A stretch of 64,000 nt of DNA, from contig ML664152.1 of the NCBI GenBank assembly GCA_007570785.1, positions 3,896,430-3,960,429 of the forward strand. Reading direction: 5' to 3'. Both the position numbers and the translations under genes were made by a program. Origin of the DNA: Antilocapra americana. Lineage: Eukaryota; Chordata; Mammalia; Artiodactyla; Antilocapridae. A model generated the notes under the pieces. That model saw only the letters and a list, made by a program, of their open reading frames with translations. It had not been told where the DNA came from and did no database searches. Below are positions 42,372 through 54,742 of the stretch, one piece after another; position 1 is the first letter of the stretch; each line of letters starts with the position of its first letter.

Positions 42372-43775
42372 CCAGGACATATATGTATGGAAGTAGGTGA
42401 AAATCAACCTAATAATTACATACATAATTGAAAATTATGACTCTTTAGAATACCATCCATCTCTCTCCCCTTTAAAGTACATGATAACTACCCTTTGTGT
42501 GAGAACTGAGTCCTGATACGTGTCTACGCTGTATCCTGGTGTGCCATAGCACGATCATAATTCTAGTAAAAAATTATGACCCCAAGTCTAGTTCACAGAA
42601 AAACTATCAGGCAGTGAAAAATGGCAAAATAGAGGATTTATTTTAAGAATGAAAAGAAACAATAGTGGTGCTCTTTAAAATCCATCCACTAAGCACTGAG
42701 GTCATGTTTTCAGAGTTGGAGAAATGGACGAGATTTTTTTTTACTGTCAGGATCTTTTTATCATTTTCCCTCTTTCTTTCCTTTTCATCTTAGGTGCAAA
42801 CTAGAAGTGCCCACTGGCCCTCGCTTCCTTGCTGGGGTCAGAGCAGCGGGGGAGGATTGCAGGAAGAGCTGGGGTCTGCTGTGTCCCCCAATGTGCCTTG
42901 CCCTCTGCTGACCCCTCTCCCTCACGAGTGGCTGCAGCCCCCACCTCTGCATGATTCCCCTTACTCTCTCCTCAGGCCCAGGGGGTGGTCCAGGCAGGAG
43001 GCCCCCAGGTTGGTACATTATAATGTGTGATATCACTGGTTCCCAACACAGTGTCTGAACTTAGCACTCATTTTCTGCAGCCCCACAGGACAAGGCCAGG
43101 AAAGGGAAAGGGCAGAGCAGGGCGCTGTCCTGGGGTCCAGACACTGCTGGTTTATCACACCCGCCCTCAGAGAGCCTCCTGTAAAGGAAACCTGGGCGCT
43201 TCCCAGGCCTGGCCGCCAGGTGGGGCTCTGGGGAGTGCGGCCACTCTTCCACTACTGATCACTGGAAAATTCCAGACTCTTTCCCAGACGCTGGAGAAGA
43301 ACCTGCTGGGCTCTGGGAGCCAAATCTCACTTTCCTCCTGGCTTGCAAGAGGGCAGTCAGCCCAGAACTGCTTCCTGCCCCCATCCCTGGGGTGGCCCCA
43401 TCAGTCAGAGCCAGCCAGGAGGGATGCTGGAAGATGCCAGGGCCTGGGGGGACTCCAGTGTCTGCACCCACTTCAACTGGGGCTTGAGGCAGGCCTTTGT
43501 CCGTGAAACTGTGGGGACACCCCTGCAGCCCCCAGCTTCCCTGAGACTGAGGGAAGAGTTCCCCCGTGGACCTTTGTGGGAGGTGCTGTGGGGCCTTATC
43601 TACTGGTGCAGTCACATGCGTGGGCCTGGGTGGAGGGCTGGTGTTTCTGTTTCCTTTCCCATGGCCAACCACACAGAGGGTTGCTGACAAAAATAACTGT
43701 GACGATGATTTTTTTAGTTAAGTTTGGTTTGATGAAGCCACAGATCCATGATTTCTGAAATATTCTTTTTAAAGG
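42372..43775. other. TMPRSS3-TFF1 intergenic sequence, nothing recognised
   Basis: AT-rich to about 42780, then GC-rich (42790-43690) without young repeats. Several open frames up to 159 codons occur in the GC-rich part on both strands, but none resembles a known protein. Confidence 0.4.
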
Positions 43776-43796
43776 GTTTTTTTTTTTTTTTTTTAG

Positions 43797-43991
43797 TGTG
43801 GTGAAAATTGCTCAGTCATGTCCGACTCTTGGTGATCCCAAGGTACTATACAGTCCATGGAATTCTCTGGGCCAGAATACTGGAGTGGGTAGCCTTTCCC
43901 TTCTCCAGGGGATCTTCCCGGTCCAGGGATCAAACCCAGGTCTCCCGCAGCGCAGGCTGATTCTTTATCAGCTGAGCCACCAGAGAAGCCC
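43797..43991 (-). repeat. Bov-tA SINE, reverse, between poly-T runs
   Basis: Reverse copy from 'gtggtgaaaattgctcagtc' to 'gctgagccaccagagaagcc'. T runs flank it on both sides (43778-43794 and 43998-44013). Confidence 0.88.
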
Positions 43992-44019
43992 CCCGCCTTT
44001 TTTTTTTTTTTTTAACGTG

Positions 44020-44190
44020 GACCATTTTAAGTCTTTATTGAATTTGGTACAATGTTGCTTCTGTTTGGGGTTTTGAGTCTTTGGCCAAGAGGCATGTGGG
44101 AGCTTAGCTCTCCGACCAGGGATGGAACCCGCACCCCTGCATTGGAAACTGGAATCTTAATCACTGGACCTCCAGGGCAGTCTGTCCCAG
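44020..44190 (-). repeat. CHR-type SINE, reverse
   Basis: 'cttagctctccgaccaggga', 'tggaacccgcacccctgcat' and 'ttaatcactggacctccagg' identify a reversed CHR element directly after the Bov-tA. Confidence 0.82.
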
Positions 44191-44404
44191 AAATACTCTT
44201 ATCAGGCTAATATTTTCTCACTGAAATCTTTATTGAGATCATTGCAGCATCACGGGCAAGAATGAGGAATAAAGCAGAGGGGTCTCTTGAGAATGTGGCC
44301 CCGTTTTCCCTCATGATGACACTTCACAAACCTATAGGACGCTATCTCAGGCAGGATGTGGACGGTGACAAAGTGCAATGACCGTATTTGGATGTGTCCA
44401 GTGA

Positions 44405-44535
44405 GAGAAGGCAACGGCAGCCCACTCCAGTGCTCTTGCCTGGAGAATCCCAGGGACGGGGCAGCCTGGTGGGCTGCCGTCTACGGGGCCGCCCAGAGTC
44501 GGACACGACCGAAGCGTCTGAGCAGCAGCAGCAGT
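44405..44535 (+). repeat. Bov-A2-type SINE monomer
   Basis: Body from 'aggcaacggcagcccactcc' to 'cgaccgaagcgtctgagcag', ending in CAG repeats. The text 'gggctgccgtctacggggcc' is diagnostic of the Bov-A2 3' unit. Confidence 0.88.
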
Positions 44536-44639
44536 CTTACTTACACTCCTGTGTGTGTTTGTATGTAGTATGTGTTTCGTGTGTCTCTGTGTATATGTGG
44601 TGTGTATCATATGGAATCCTATCCCAACGCCACAGGGGA

Positions 44640-44992
44640 GACCAAGGTCATCTCTGGAACTGACTGAGCCCCATTGTAGCCACTGCCAACACCCCACGGT
44701 CCTTAACAACCAGCTTCCTGACCTCAAAGTAGGCAAAACTGTCCACCCTGGTAATTGCCCTATAACACCCTAACTGATCATCTAATACCACCCTTCTAGC
44801 AGGAATTTTCTTTGTCTTGAGGCTATAAAAATTGGCTACTAACCCACAAAAGGGGTTGGCTCTGCCTGGTCTAGCAGGCAGTCAGCCTGCTGTGCTTGCA
44901 GCGCCCTCATTACCTCTGCTCTTTGCTCTTAATAGACTCATTCCCTCTGTGTCTAGAAGTTCTTTTCCAACCCACGCTCAAATTGCCACAAC
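44640..44992 (+). mobile_element. Probable solo LTR of an endogenous retrovirus
   Basis: Holds a TATA-like ctataaaaattgg at 44822-44834, a pyrimidine-rich segment and an aataga-type poly(A) hexamer (44932-44937), followed by 'ctctgtgtctagaagttctt'. This order suits a gammaretrovirus-type LTR. No adjacent retroviral genes are seen; family and exact ends are not determined. Confidence 0.5.
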
Positions 44993-45265
44993 ATACGTGT
45001 GTGTGCATGTGGTGTGTCTGCTTATGTGTGTATGTACGTGTGTATTTGTGGCTTGTGTGTGTGTGCTGTGTCTATGTGGGTATGTATGTGTATGTGTGTG
45101 TATTTGTGGTTTGTATATGTGTGTGTGGTATGTCAGTTTATGTGCTTTTATGTGCATATATGTGTATTTGGAGTGGGTATGTGTGTTTGGTGGTGTGTGT
45201 ATGCAGGATGTATCTGTCTGTGTACATGGTGTGCATCTGTGAGTCTGTGTGCTGTGTGTACTCAG
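44993..45265. repeat. TG-rich complex simple repeat
   Basis: About 270 bases of tgtgt/tatgtg units with irregular interruptions, such as 'tatgtgtatgtgtgtgtatt'. It creates long cysteine- and valine-rich open frames in all plus-strand frames and threonine/histidine-rich ones on the minus strand; none is a gene. Such alternating purine-pyrimidine DNA can adopt Z form (general knowledge). Confidence 0.9.
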
Positions 45266-45589
45266 CTCTGTCCGCCTTGTAGAACCTGTGTCGGTCTGTG
45301 TACCCAACACTGCGGTGCAGGCACTGAACAGTTTCAAGGCTGTGAGGATCCCCCTCTGCCCTTTTAAAACCCCACCTATTAATAATTCCCTCAAGAATCT
45401 ACCTCCCTCACCCCTGACCCCAGACCTATTCTCTAATCTCTGGCAACCACTAGTCTGTTCTTTGTTTCTAAAATACATTCATTTCCAAATGTCCCATACA
45501 GGAAGCAGACAGTTTCCATTTCTCTCAGTGCTTGCTGGGGATCCCCCAGTCACAAAACTAGATTTTCAGAAAACTGCTGCTCTCTTTTT

Positions 45590-48328
45590 CAGAGCGACTC
45601 CAAAGTTTGACAAGCCCAGAAGTGCACAAGGGTTCTGGTCCTCCGTTGCCATTGCGCCTATGTTCTATCGGAGCTGTTCTGATAGGTGCGTGGCAGGATT
45701 TCATTGCGGAGTTAACTTGCATTTCCCAGAGGGCTGATGTTCAACACCTTTTCAGGTGATCATTTGCTATCTGTGCATCCTCTTGGTGGAATGTGTCTTC
45801 TCGTTTTGCCTGTTTTCTAATTGGATTGTTTCCCCTTCCTGAGTCTTGAGAGTTCTTTATACCTTTTAGATACAAGTCCTTTGTTTGGTGTGCAGTTTGC
45901 AAATATTTCCCCTCAGTCTATAGCTTGCCTTTTCATTCTCCTCTCACAAACATCCAGAGAGTAAAAGTTTTAAATTTGGGGAATGGGTTACACAGTCCCT
46001 TTATCACAGTTTGTATGTGTCTTGTTCATGGTATGAAGTTAAACAGCTTCTTGCCTAGTTCTTGGTCCCAAAGATTTTCACTTATTTTCTCCCAAAAGAT
46101 TTATAGGTTTATGTTTTACATGCTGTATTTTGAGTAAATTTTTGTATAAGACATGGATTTAAGTCATAGTTCACTTTTTTCCCCTTGTGGATGTCCATTT
46201 GCCCAGCACCATTTGTTGACAAGGTTGTCTTTCTTTCACTGATTGCCTTTAACTCCCTTGTCAAAAATCATCTGGGCATATTTGTGTGTATCTATTTCTG
46301 GGTCCCCTGTCCTATTCTATTCATCTATCCCTCTGTTTTGATTACAGCCACTAGATAGAATGATTCATCTCACTGTGTTATTTTTCAAGATTGTTTTAGC
46401 TATTCGAGGGCTTGTGCCTTTCCTTGCAAATTTTAAAGTAAGTTTCTCTATGTCTATAATGCCTTACTGGGATTTTGACAGGAACTGCATAAACCTGTAG
46501 ATTAATTTGGAGAGAACTGGCATCTTGACTGTGTTGAGTCTTCCACATTATCTATTAGATTTTCTTCAATTTCTTTCATCAGAATGCTGTTATTTCTAGC
46601 ATTCAGTTCTCCAATGTGTTTTGTTAAGTGTATACCTAAGTGTTCCTTTTTTAAAGTGGTTTTAATAGTATCACGTTAATCTTAATTTGTGCATGTTAAC
46701 TGAGAGTTAGACCGTAAAGAAGACTGGGAGCTGAAGAACTGGTGCTTTCTAACAGTGACGCTGGAGACAACTCTTGAGAGTATCTTGGACTGCAAGAAAA
46801 TCAAACCAATCAGTCCTAAACGAAATCAACCCTAAATAGTCACTGGAAGGACTGATGCTGAAGCTCCAATACTTTGGCCACCTGACGCAAAGAGCTGACT
46901 CATTGGAAAAGACTTGGATGGCAGGGAAGATTGAGGGCAGGAGGAGAAGGGGATGACAGAGGATGAGATGGTTGGGTGGCATCACTGGCTCGATGGACAT
47001 GAGTTTGAGCAAGCTCCAGGAGATGGTGAAGGACAGGGAAGCCTGGCGTTCTGCAGTCCATGGGTTCACAAAGAGCTGGATATGATTTAGTGATTGGACA
47101 ACCGAGAGGTGTAGAAATACCTTAATCTTTGCATACTGATCGTGAATCCTATGACTTCATTGAACTTTCTTATTATTTCTAAGAGTTTGTTTAACTTTCC
47201 TTGGGGTTTTATACATATAATCATGCCATCTACGAACAATTTTATCTCTTCCCTTCTCATATGTGTTCTTTTTATTTCTTTTTCTTCCCTTATTTCAGTG
47301 GCTAGAAGATCTAGGACATATTAAATAGTAGTGATAAGAGCAGATAGCCTTGCTTTGCTACCAGTCTTAGGTGGAAAACATCAGTCTTTTTCAAGTCTGA
47401 CCACAACTCTAGTTGTAGATTCCATTTTCCAAGCTGAGGTAATATCCTACTATTTTGAACTTGCTGAAAGGTTTTGTTGTGAATGACTGTTAGACTTTGT
47501 CTTTTTTTTTTTCCATGTGAGTTGATATAATTACATGATTTTTCTTCTTAGCCTTGACATTGATTATTTCCTGATGTTGAACCAGCCCTGCATACCTGGA
47601 ATAAACCCTATTTGGCCACAGTATATAATTCTCTTTTCTATATTGTTGAATTAATTTTGCTAATATTTTGTTGGGGAATTTCACATCTAAACTCAAAGGA
47701 AACATTGGTTTCTAGTTTCCTTTTGTGTGTGTGTTGTCATTGTCTGGTTTTGGTATCAGGGTGATACTGGCCTCATAAAATGAGCTGGGAAATGTTTATC
47801 CTTTTTCTATTTTCTGGAAGAGATTATGTAAGATTATTGTTAATTATTCTTTTAAAACTGGGTGGAAACTTCTATTTTCAGAGATTTTACATTATAAATT
47901 CTTTTGATGTTTATAGGGCTGTTCAGATTGCCTAGTCCATCTTCACTGAATTTTGGTTGTTCATAGTTTTTGAGGAATTAATCCACTTCTTCCATGTTGT
48001 CAAATATACATAAGTGTAAAATTCTTCACAGAATTCCCTTATTATCCTTTAGATGTCTGCAAGGTCTGTAGTGATTTCCCTTGTTTCATTTCTGATGTTA
48101 CTTGTGCCTTCTTGCTGTTAATTTTTGTCAGCTTTGCTATAGGTTTGTCAATTTTGCTTATTTTTCTGAAGAACTAGCTTCTGATCTCATTAGTTTTTTT
48201 CTGTTGTTTTCCTACTTTTCAATTTTTTGATTTCTGTTCTTGTCTTTCTTGTTTTCTTCCTTCTTATTGCTTTGGATTTATTTGGCTCTTATTTTTTTTC
48301 TAATTTTTTGATGTAGAAACAATTTTTT
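45590..48328 (-). repeat. L1 sequence, reverse, interrupted by BovB
   Basis: Complement of L1 from the 3' region ('agttctttataccttttaga', 'gtttgcaaatatttcccctc') into ORF2 ('gccctgcatacctggaataa', 'tgatactggcctcataaaat'), the longest L1 tract in the window. A BovB copy at about 46690-47105 splits it. No intact frame. Confidence 0.8.
46690..47105 (+). mobile_element. BovB 3' end, nested in reverse L1
   Basis: About 415 bases of BovB terminus ('gctccaatactttggccacc', 'ggatgacagaggatgagatg', 'catgagtttgagcaagctcc'), 5'-truncated and in opposite orientation to the host L1. Confidence 0.9.
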
Positions 48329-48452
48329 GGAAATTCCCTGGCAAGTCAGTGGTTAGGACTCTGCATGACACTGCAAGGGACTCAGGTTCAATAGCTGGTT
48401 GGGGAACTAAAATTCTATAAGCTGAACGGGCAAAAAATTTTTTTAATATGTT
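48329..48452 (+). repeat. CHR-type SINE
   Basis: Forward copy: 'ggaaattccctggcaagtca', 'gtggttaggactctgcatga' and 'gttggggaactaaaattcta', then an A/T-rich tail. Confidence 0.82.
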
Positions 48453-48491
48453 AAAAAAGAAACTTAATTTTTTGATTTAAAAGCTTTTCTG

Positions 48492-49036
48492 CATTGTTTA
48501 CAATAGCCAGGACATGGAAGCAACCTAGATGCCCATCAACTGACGAATGGATAAGAAAGCTGTGGTACATATACACAATGGAATATTACTCAACATTAAA
48601 AAAAAATTCATTTGAAGCAATTCTACTCAGATGGACGAAACTGGAGCCCATTATCCAGAGTGAAGTAAGCCAGAAGCAAAAACAACAATATAGTATATTA
48701 ACGCATATATATGGAATTTAGAAAGACGGTAACGAGAACCCAACATACGAGACAGCAAAAGGAACGCAGATGTATAGAATAGACTCGTGGACTTTGTGGA
48801 TGAGGGTAAGGGTGGGATGATATGGGAGAAGGGCATTGAAGCATGTTAATTTTCATATGTCTAATCAATTGCCAGCCCAGGACTGATGCTCGGGGCTGGT
48901 GCAGCGAGATTTCCCGGGGGGGGGGGGGGAGGGAAGAGGGAGGGGGGTTCCGGAGGGGAAGCATATGTAAACCCATGGTGATATCATGACAATGTATGGC
49001 AAAAACAATTAAAAAAAATAATAAGTAAAAAAAAAT
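48492..49036 (+). mobile_element. Young bovine-type L1 3' end with perfect 13-bp target-site duplication
   Basis: Flanked by identical aaaagcttttctg at 48479-48491 and 49037-49049. It contains the L1 3' region ('gatgcccatcaactgacgaa', 'tgatgctcggggctggtgca') and ends in an A-rich tail. A run of about 13 G lies at 48917-48929. 5'-truncated; inserted into the older reverse L1. Confidence 0.93.
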
Positions 49037-49106
49037 AAAAGCTTTTCTGATTTCTTATGTATTGATACATATATGCAATGAATTTCCCTCTCAGCACTGC
49101 TTTAGC

Positions 49107-49320
49107 AGGTGGCACTAGTGGTAAAGAACCTGCCTGTCAATGCAGGAGACATAAGAGACACGGGTTCAGACCCTGGATCAGAAAGATCTCCTGGAGAAGG
49201 AAATGATAATCCACTCCAGTATTCTTGCCATGGAAAACTCCATGAACAGAGGAGCCTGGTGGGCTACAGTCCACTGCGTCGCAAAGAGTTGGACACAACT
49301 GAGAAACTGAACACATACAC
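49107..49320 (+). repeat. Bov-tA SINE
   Basis: Forward copy, head 'ggtggcactagtggtaaaga', tail 'cacaactgagaaactgaaca'. It shares its head variant with the copy at 40936, so both may be from one subfamily. Confidence 0.9.
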
Positions 49321-49424
49321 ATGGATTTTGATACATTGTGTTCACTTTCACTCAGCTCTCTGTACTTTTAAATTTCTTTTGAAACTTATTTTTTAACCTG
49401 TGAATTATTTAGACATGTGGTCTC

Positions 49425-49635
49425 CCATGTGTGTTAGTCACCTGGTCATGTCTGACTCCTTATGAACTCATGGATTGTAGCCCACTAGGCTCCTTTGTCT
49501 ATGGGATTTCCCAGGCAAGAATACTGGAGTGGGTTGCCATTCCCTCCTCCAGGAGAATCTTCCCAACCCAGGGATCGAACCTCTTATGTATCGTGCATCT
49601 AGAGGTGGGTTCTTTACCACTAGAGCCACTTTAGA
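49425..49635 (-). repeat. Bov-tA SINE, reverse
   Basis: From 'atgtgtgttagtcacctggt' to 'ctttaccactagagccactt'; moderately diverged. Confidence 0.88.
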
Positions 49636-49834
49636 GATGATCAAACCTAGAATTTTGGTCTAGTAAGTGAATCTCTCCCCACTGGTCAATCATGCCTGAT
49701 CACTAAACCACGGGATAATCTTGGGCTTGTGAAATAGTGTCACAGAAGCAGCTTCAGGGGCAGTAACTTCCATCCCTGGGCAGCTCTACTTAAGGGTAGT
49801 TTGCATGTAGTTCTTGTGCTTTTCTTCGCTCTTG

Positions 49835-50345
49835 TTGTTCAGTCAGTCAGTCATGTCCGACTCCTTGCAACTCCACGGACAGCAGCACATCAGGCTTCCC
49901 TGCCCTTCACCATCTCCTGGAGCTCACTCAAACTCATGTCCACTGAGTCAGTGATGCCATCCAGTCATCTCATCCTCTGTCATCCCCTTCTCCTCCTGCC
50001 TCAAGTCTTTCCCAGCACCAGGGTCTTTAACAATCAGTTGGGCAAACAATCTTTGCATCAGGTGGCCAAAGTATTGGAGCTTCAGCTTCAGCATCAGTCC
50101 TTTCAAAGAATGTTCAGAGTTGATTTCCTTTAGGATTGACTGGTTTGATCTCCTTGCAGTCCAAGAGACTCTCAAGAGGCTTCTCTAACACCATAGTTCA
50201 AAAGCATCAATTCTTCGGTGCTCAGCCTTCTTTATGGTTCAACTCTCACATCCATATACAACTACTGGAAAAACCAAAGCTTTGACTATATGGACCTTTT
50301 TTGGCAAAGTAACATCTCTACTTTTTAACATGCTGCTAGGTTTGC
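49835..50345 (-). mobile_element. BovB 3' region, reverse
   Basis: About 510 bases of reversed BovB from 'gttgttcagtcagtcagtca' through 'gcaggtggccaaag'-type text to 'taacatctctactttttaac'. No RT motif is kept in frame. Confidence 0.9.
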
Positions 50346-51644
50346 TGAAGTGAAGACAGTGCTTCACCAGTCCCAGCCAGATGGCAAGTCCTCATGCCTG
50401 AAATAACAGCCACACATCTTTTTCTGGAGTAGACAGAGATTGAAATCAACCAAAGGATCATATCAAAGGGCTCCATCTGGGAGTCTGGAAAATGGGATGC
50501 AGGAGGGAACAGGGTAGACCACAGGAGCAGGAGGCATTGGGCTGGACCAGTCAGTGCTCTTGCTCAGGAGAGGAGCAACACTGAGGCCCAAGGAGGCGAG
50601 ACTCCAGCCAGAGCCTGCTGGCAGGAAAAAGAAACAGAATCAGCATCACTTGGAGGGGCTGGCCCAGTGCTCACTGTGGGGACTAAGGTGAAGATCAGTG
50701 GGTGTGTGTGTGTGGTGTGCCTGCACTCAGGCTAGGCTCCCTGGAACCAAGCTGAGGAAGTGGCAGATGAATCTGGATGCACTCTCTGGGAGGTAGAGAC
50801 CTGGCTGATGCAAGACAAGTGTGGAAGGTTTAGCGGCTGCCTGGCAGAGTCAGGGAGGCTGGGAAGGGTGGCTAGGGGGTGAGGAATCAGGTACCAGGCT
50901 CCCTGACTTGGAGGCCATGGTTAGGACATCGTTGGTTTTTGGAGCCTTAGTCATTGAAAGATATTGCTGTGTCTTGGGACCACCTCCCTGAACAGGAAGG
51001 GTGGTGAGGGCTAGTGCTGAGCTCAGAGGCTGAGGGAGGAGAGGTGAAGGGGGGGGGGGGGGGAGGAGGCAGGCAGAGAAGAGGAATTGTGTATAGGCCT
51101 CTGGGGTTTGCCAGGTGGGTCTAGGACTCTGGCGGCAGGCATGGGCAGCTTTGCACAGTGGGATTGCTGAAATCTAAGAGATTACAGGCAGTTCACACCA
51201 ACCCCAGAGTTGTGTTTAACTTTAGGGAAGGTGGGGACCAGCAGGTCAGTGGGGCATGGACTGTGGGTAGTGTCCCCAACATCAAATGCCTGCTCCTAGA
51301 CTGACTCACTGACTCAGTGATGAGTGGGGGAGGCATGGAAACTCCCCTCTTTCTCTCTTCTTGGGGAGGGCAAAATCATTACACTTTGTTTTTTAAATAT
51401 AGCATTTTTCAATCATAAAAGTTAATTATACTCATTGCAGAAACAGATCAATGACCAGGAAGGCAGAATCCAAGGAAAACAATGGAACTCATCCTTTCAC
51501 AGTGACGCCCACCTGGCCCAGCTTCTTTTTTCATTTTTTCTACTGAGTTGTTGTAAAGCTTTGTGATCTCATTCTTTCTGATTTAACACTGCAGGATGAA
51601 AATTCTGTATATGATTACAAATTCCGTGATTACCAATTTCCAAA
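50346..51644. other. TMPRSS3-TFF1 intergenic sequence with a poly-G run
   Basis: Mostly repeat-poor and GC-balanced, with a short TG array (50701-50720) and an uninterrupted G run at about 51049-51062. No exon or gene recognised. Confidence 0.45.
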
Positions 51645-51940
51645 TTCAGGAAATCAACCCTGAATATTCATTGGAAGGACTGATGCTGAAGATGAAGTTC
51701 CAATACTTTGGCCACCTAATGTGAACAGCTGACTCATCAGAAAAGACCCCGATGCTAGGAAAGATTGAGGGCAAAAAGAGAAGGGGGTGACAGAGGATGA
51801 GATGGTTGAATGGCATCATCGACTCAATGGATGTGAATTTAAGCAAACCCCAGGAGATAACAGAGGCAACAGGAGCCCGGTGTGCTCCAGTCCATGGGGT
51901 CACAAAGAGCTGGACATGACTGAGCACACCCTGTAGTGAT
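51645..51940 (+). mobile_element. BovB 3' end
   Basis: About 295 bases: 'aggaaatcaaccctgaatat', 'gatgaagttccaatactttg', 'gaggatgagatggttgaatg' and the terminal 'gagctggacatgactgagca'. Confidence 0.9.
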
Positions 51941-52856
51941 GGTTACATGGTATTTGACCATGCAGCTGTAAACAACACGTTAGTGATTTCTCTATTGCTG
52001 GTAATTTGAGTTGTTTATAATTTTTAATTATTACTAAGCTTTCCTTTGATGAACATCTTCATGCAAAATGATTTTTCTTGAGGGAAAAATCGATTTTTCT
52101 ATGCTTAGAATTCTTCCTTCAGAGCATCCCCAAAGTAGATTTATTGAGTCAGAGAGCAGACAGTGAGCTCTTTCTCAGATTCTCAGTACAAAGCACCATG
52201 TTGATCTCCAAAGAAGTGAAGCTGTATCTCCACTTACTATGGATAGAAGTGTTCGTTCCACCTGAACGTCATTCACCAGCATTGAATCTTCTGATTAAAA
52301 TATCAAAATCTGACCATTTGATTGGTTTGAATATTTTTATTGTTGCTTCAAATTATTTCTGTGATGGTTAACAATTTTTCTCACTTTTCCTGTAAGTTTT
52401 GGGGATTTGGATTATTGTCTTCTAAGAATTTTGTGTTAATATATTCTTTGCTTCTTTCACTGTGGGAGGATTCCAGGATTTAAACATCATTTTGTAAAAG
52501 AGCTTTAAGTCTCATAAGTTTCTAAACCTTTGTCTATCATATATACCATAAACATTTTACACTTGAAAATGTTTTATACCCAAAGTTCAAGATATTTTAC
52601 ATAGTCAGATTTGCTCTCTATATACATTTTTATACACATTTAGATCATTTCTCTTATTGTTTTAAGGCTTAGAAACCCCTAAACCTTTCAGAAATGTGTT
52701 GAGTATTTACTATTATTTTCTGTCATTTTCATTAAACATAGCTGCTATATTTCATTAAACCTGCTTTGGTTGTCAAGAAGTCAAAGTGGATTGTCTTAAC
52801 TTCCTTCCCATTTCATGTCCTGTTATTGCCTGCTGTCACTCCAGCTGGATGTGGTT
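51941..52856. repeat. AT-rich, probably old L1-derived sequence
   Basis: Text such as 'gtaatttgagttgtttataa' and 'gatgaacatcttcatgcaaa' looks like an old reversed L1 3' end, but divergence is high. The 97-codon open frame at 52078-52371 is not a recognisable protein. Confidence 0.35.
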
Positions 52857-52865
52857 ATTTCCCTG

Positions 52866-53078
52866 GTGTGTGCTCAGTCTCTTTGATCATGTCTGCCTCT
52901 TTGTGACCCCCAGGGACTGTAGCCCGCCAGCCCTCTGTCCATGGGATTCTCCAGTCAAGAATACTGGAGTGGATTGTGATTCCAGGGGAATCTTCCTGAC
53001 ACAGAGACTGAACCCAAGCCTCCTGCGTCTCCTGCTTTGCAGGCAGATTCTTTACCACTGAGCTACCAGGGAAGCCCC
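52866..53078 (-). repeat. Bov-tA SINE, reverse
   Basis: From 'gtgtgctcagtctctttgat' to 'ctgagctaccagggaagccc'. The 9-bp repeat atttccctg lies at 52857-52865 and 53079-53087, fitting a target-site duplication. Confidence 0.9.
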
Positions 53079-53369
53079 ATTTCCCTGCTAGGGTAACCTG
53101 AGTCTTGACATGTATAGGATATTAGTCCTTCCATGATCTTGTATTTACTGGGTTGCCTCAGTTTTCCATCATTCTGGACCACTGAGTGAGAAGCACTAAC
53201 AGGGCCCCAGGGACCCCGTTATGCTACAAGCACGTTCTTCTCCCTAGAGTGCAGCAGTTACACAATTCCCTCCAGAATTAAGACCAGTCCTTCTAGCTGA
53301 TCATTCTCCTCTGTCAGCTGGGTCAGGGGCCAAAAGAGGTCAAGGGGACAGTCTCCACTGCCAGTTTGA

Positions 53370-53580
53370 AGGTGAAGGTATCAGTCACGCAGTCGTATTG
53401 GACGGTTTGTGACCCCACAAACTATAGCCTGCCAGACTCTTCTGTCCATGGGATTCTCCAGGCAAAAGTACTGGAGTGGGTTGCCGCTTCCTCCTCTAGG
53501 GGATCCTCCCAACCCAGGGATCAAACCCAGGTCTCCTGCATTGCAGGTGGATTCTTTACCACTGAGCCACCAAGGAAGCA
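53370..53580 (-). repeat. Bov-tA SINE, reverse
   Basis: From 'gaaggtatcagtcacgcagt' to 'ccactgagccaccaaggaag'. Confidence 0.9.
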
Positions 53581-54535
53581 CATCTCTCTTAGTAGGACTT
53601 CCTAAAGGTGTCATATAATATCTGTGCCTGCCATGAATATTTCACAAGCCATTGAAACTTCTGGGCCCAGTGGCAAGGCATCTTGAGTTAGAGCCTGGAC
53701 CAACTGCTGCAGAATTCTCTATGACTCTGAACTCTACTGAGAACTGAAAAATTATTGGTGACCTGGAAAATAAGCCAGGACGGTATGCCCAATGTCATGT
53801 TTATTACCTCAAAACCCCATGAGTATTTTGAGGGAGTGAGTGGCACAAAGTGCAGAAATTTATCTTTTTCTTTCAAGAGAATTGCCCCAGATCTCCTAAA
53901 CACCTCACTCATAGGTCCCTGAACCTTTCCAGTTCCTATCTCTGATGCAAGTACATCTTAACAAGGCCCCTAACTTCCCCTTTTCCAAATCCAATCAATG
54001 TAGCATCATGTCATCAAGATACTCTTCAATGTAACGGGCCAGCAGGATGTTTAGAATAATGCTCAAGTTCCCTCTGAATGTGTTAGTTATATCAGAGAGT
54101 GGGGGAAACTTGGCCGAACCCAAGCTCACATAGTAGAAGTATATTGCTGCTCCCACCATGCAAAGGCAATGAACTTCTGATTATCTTTTCTGAAGAAATG
54201 GGGGAAAATCAAACATTTTATTGGTCAGTAGCTGCATGTAAAATACCAGGGCATTTGCTCTAGGAACAACATCGTGTCCAGAACCTCAACAGCAAATTGT
54301 CACACTTGGTGAAATCTATGATACTCTAAACAAACGGCACTTGATAAATGTCACTCTGTGGGCCAAACTCTGCTTGTGGTCTGTTTTTATACAACTTGCA
54401 AACTGAGATTGATTTCTACATGTTTTAAGGGTAATGAAAATAAAACAAAGAACATATGAGCAACTATAAGCCAATAAAAATTAATTAAAAAGAAAACATG
54501 TGACAGAGACCAAATGTGGTCCACCAAGCCTCAAA
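53581..54535. other. TMPRSS3-TFF1 intergenic sequence, nothing recognised
   Basis: About 950 bases without young repeats or exons that I can recognise. Confidence 0.4.
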
Positions 54536-54728
54536 TTGGGCTTCCCTTGTGGCTCAGCTGGTAAAGAATCCACCTACAATGAGGGAGACCTGGGTTTGAT
54601 CCCTGGGTTGGGAAGATGTCCTGGAGAAGGACAGGCCACCCACTCCAGTATTCTGGCCTGGAGAAGTCCATGGACTGTGTAGTCCATGGGGTCACTAAAA
54701 GTCGGACACGACTGTGCAACTTTCACTT
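54536..54728 (+). repeat. Bov-tA SINE
   Basis: Forward copy from 'tgggcttcccttgtggctca' to 'cggacacgactgtgcaactt'. It lies between two copies of 'ccaagcctcaaat' (54523-54535 and about 54730-54742), a perfect 13-bp duplication that defines the insertion. Confidence 0.93.
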
Positions 54729-54742
54729 CCAAGCCTCAAATA

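Noticed and set aside
43027..43506. 159-codon GC-rich open frame between TMPRSS3 and TFF1
   Set aside because: An overlapping frame of similar length exists on the other strand, and no motif, start context or conserved neighbour supports either.
44832..45478. Long cysteine/valine-rich and threonine/histidine-rich open frames
   Set aside because: They are translations of the TG-rich simple repeat; open frames appear in several reading frames at once.
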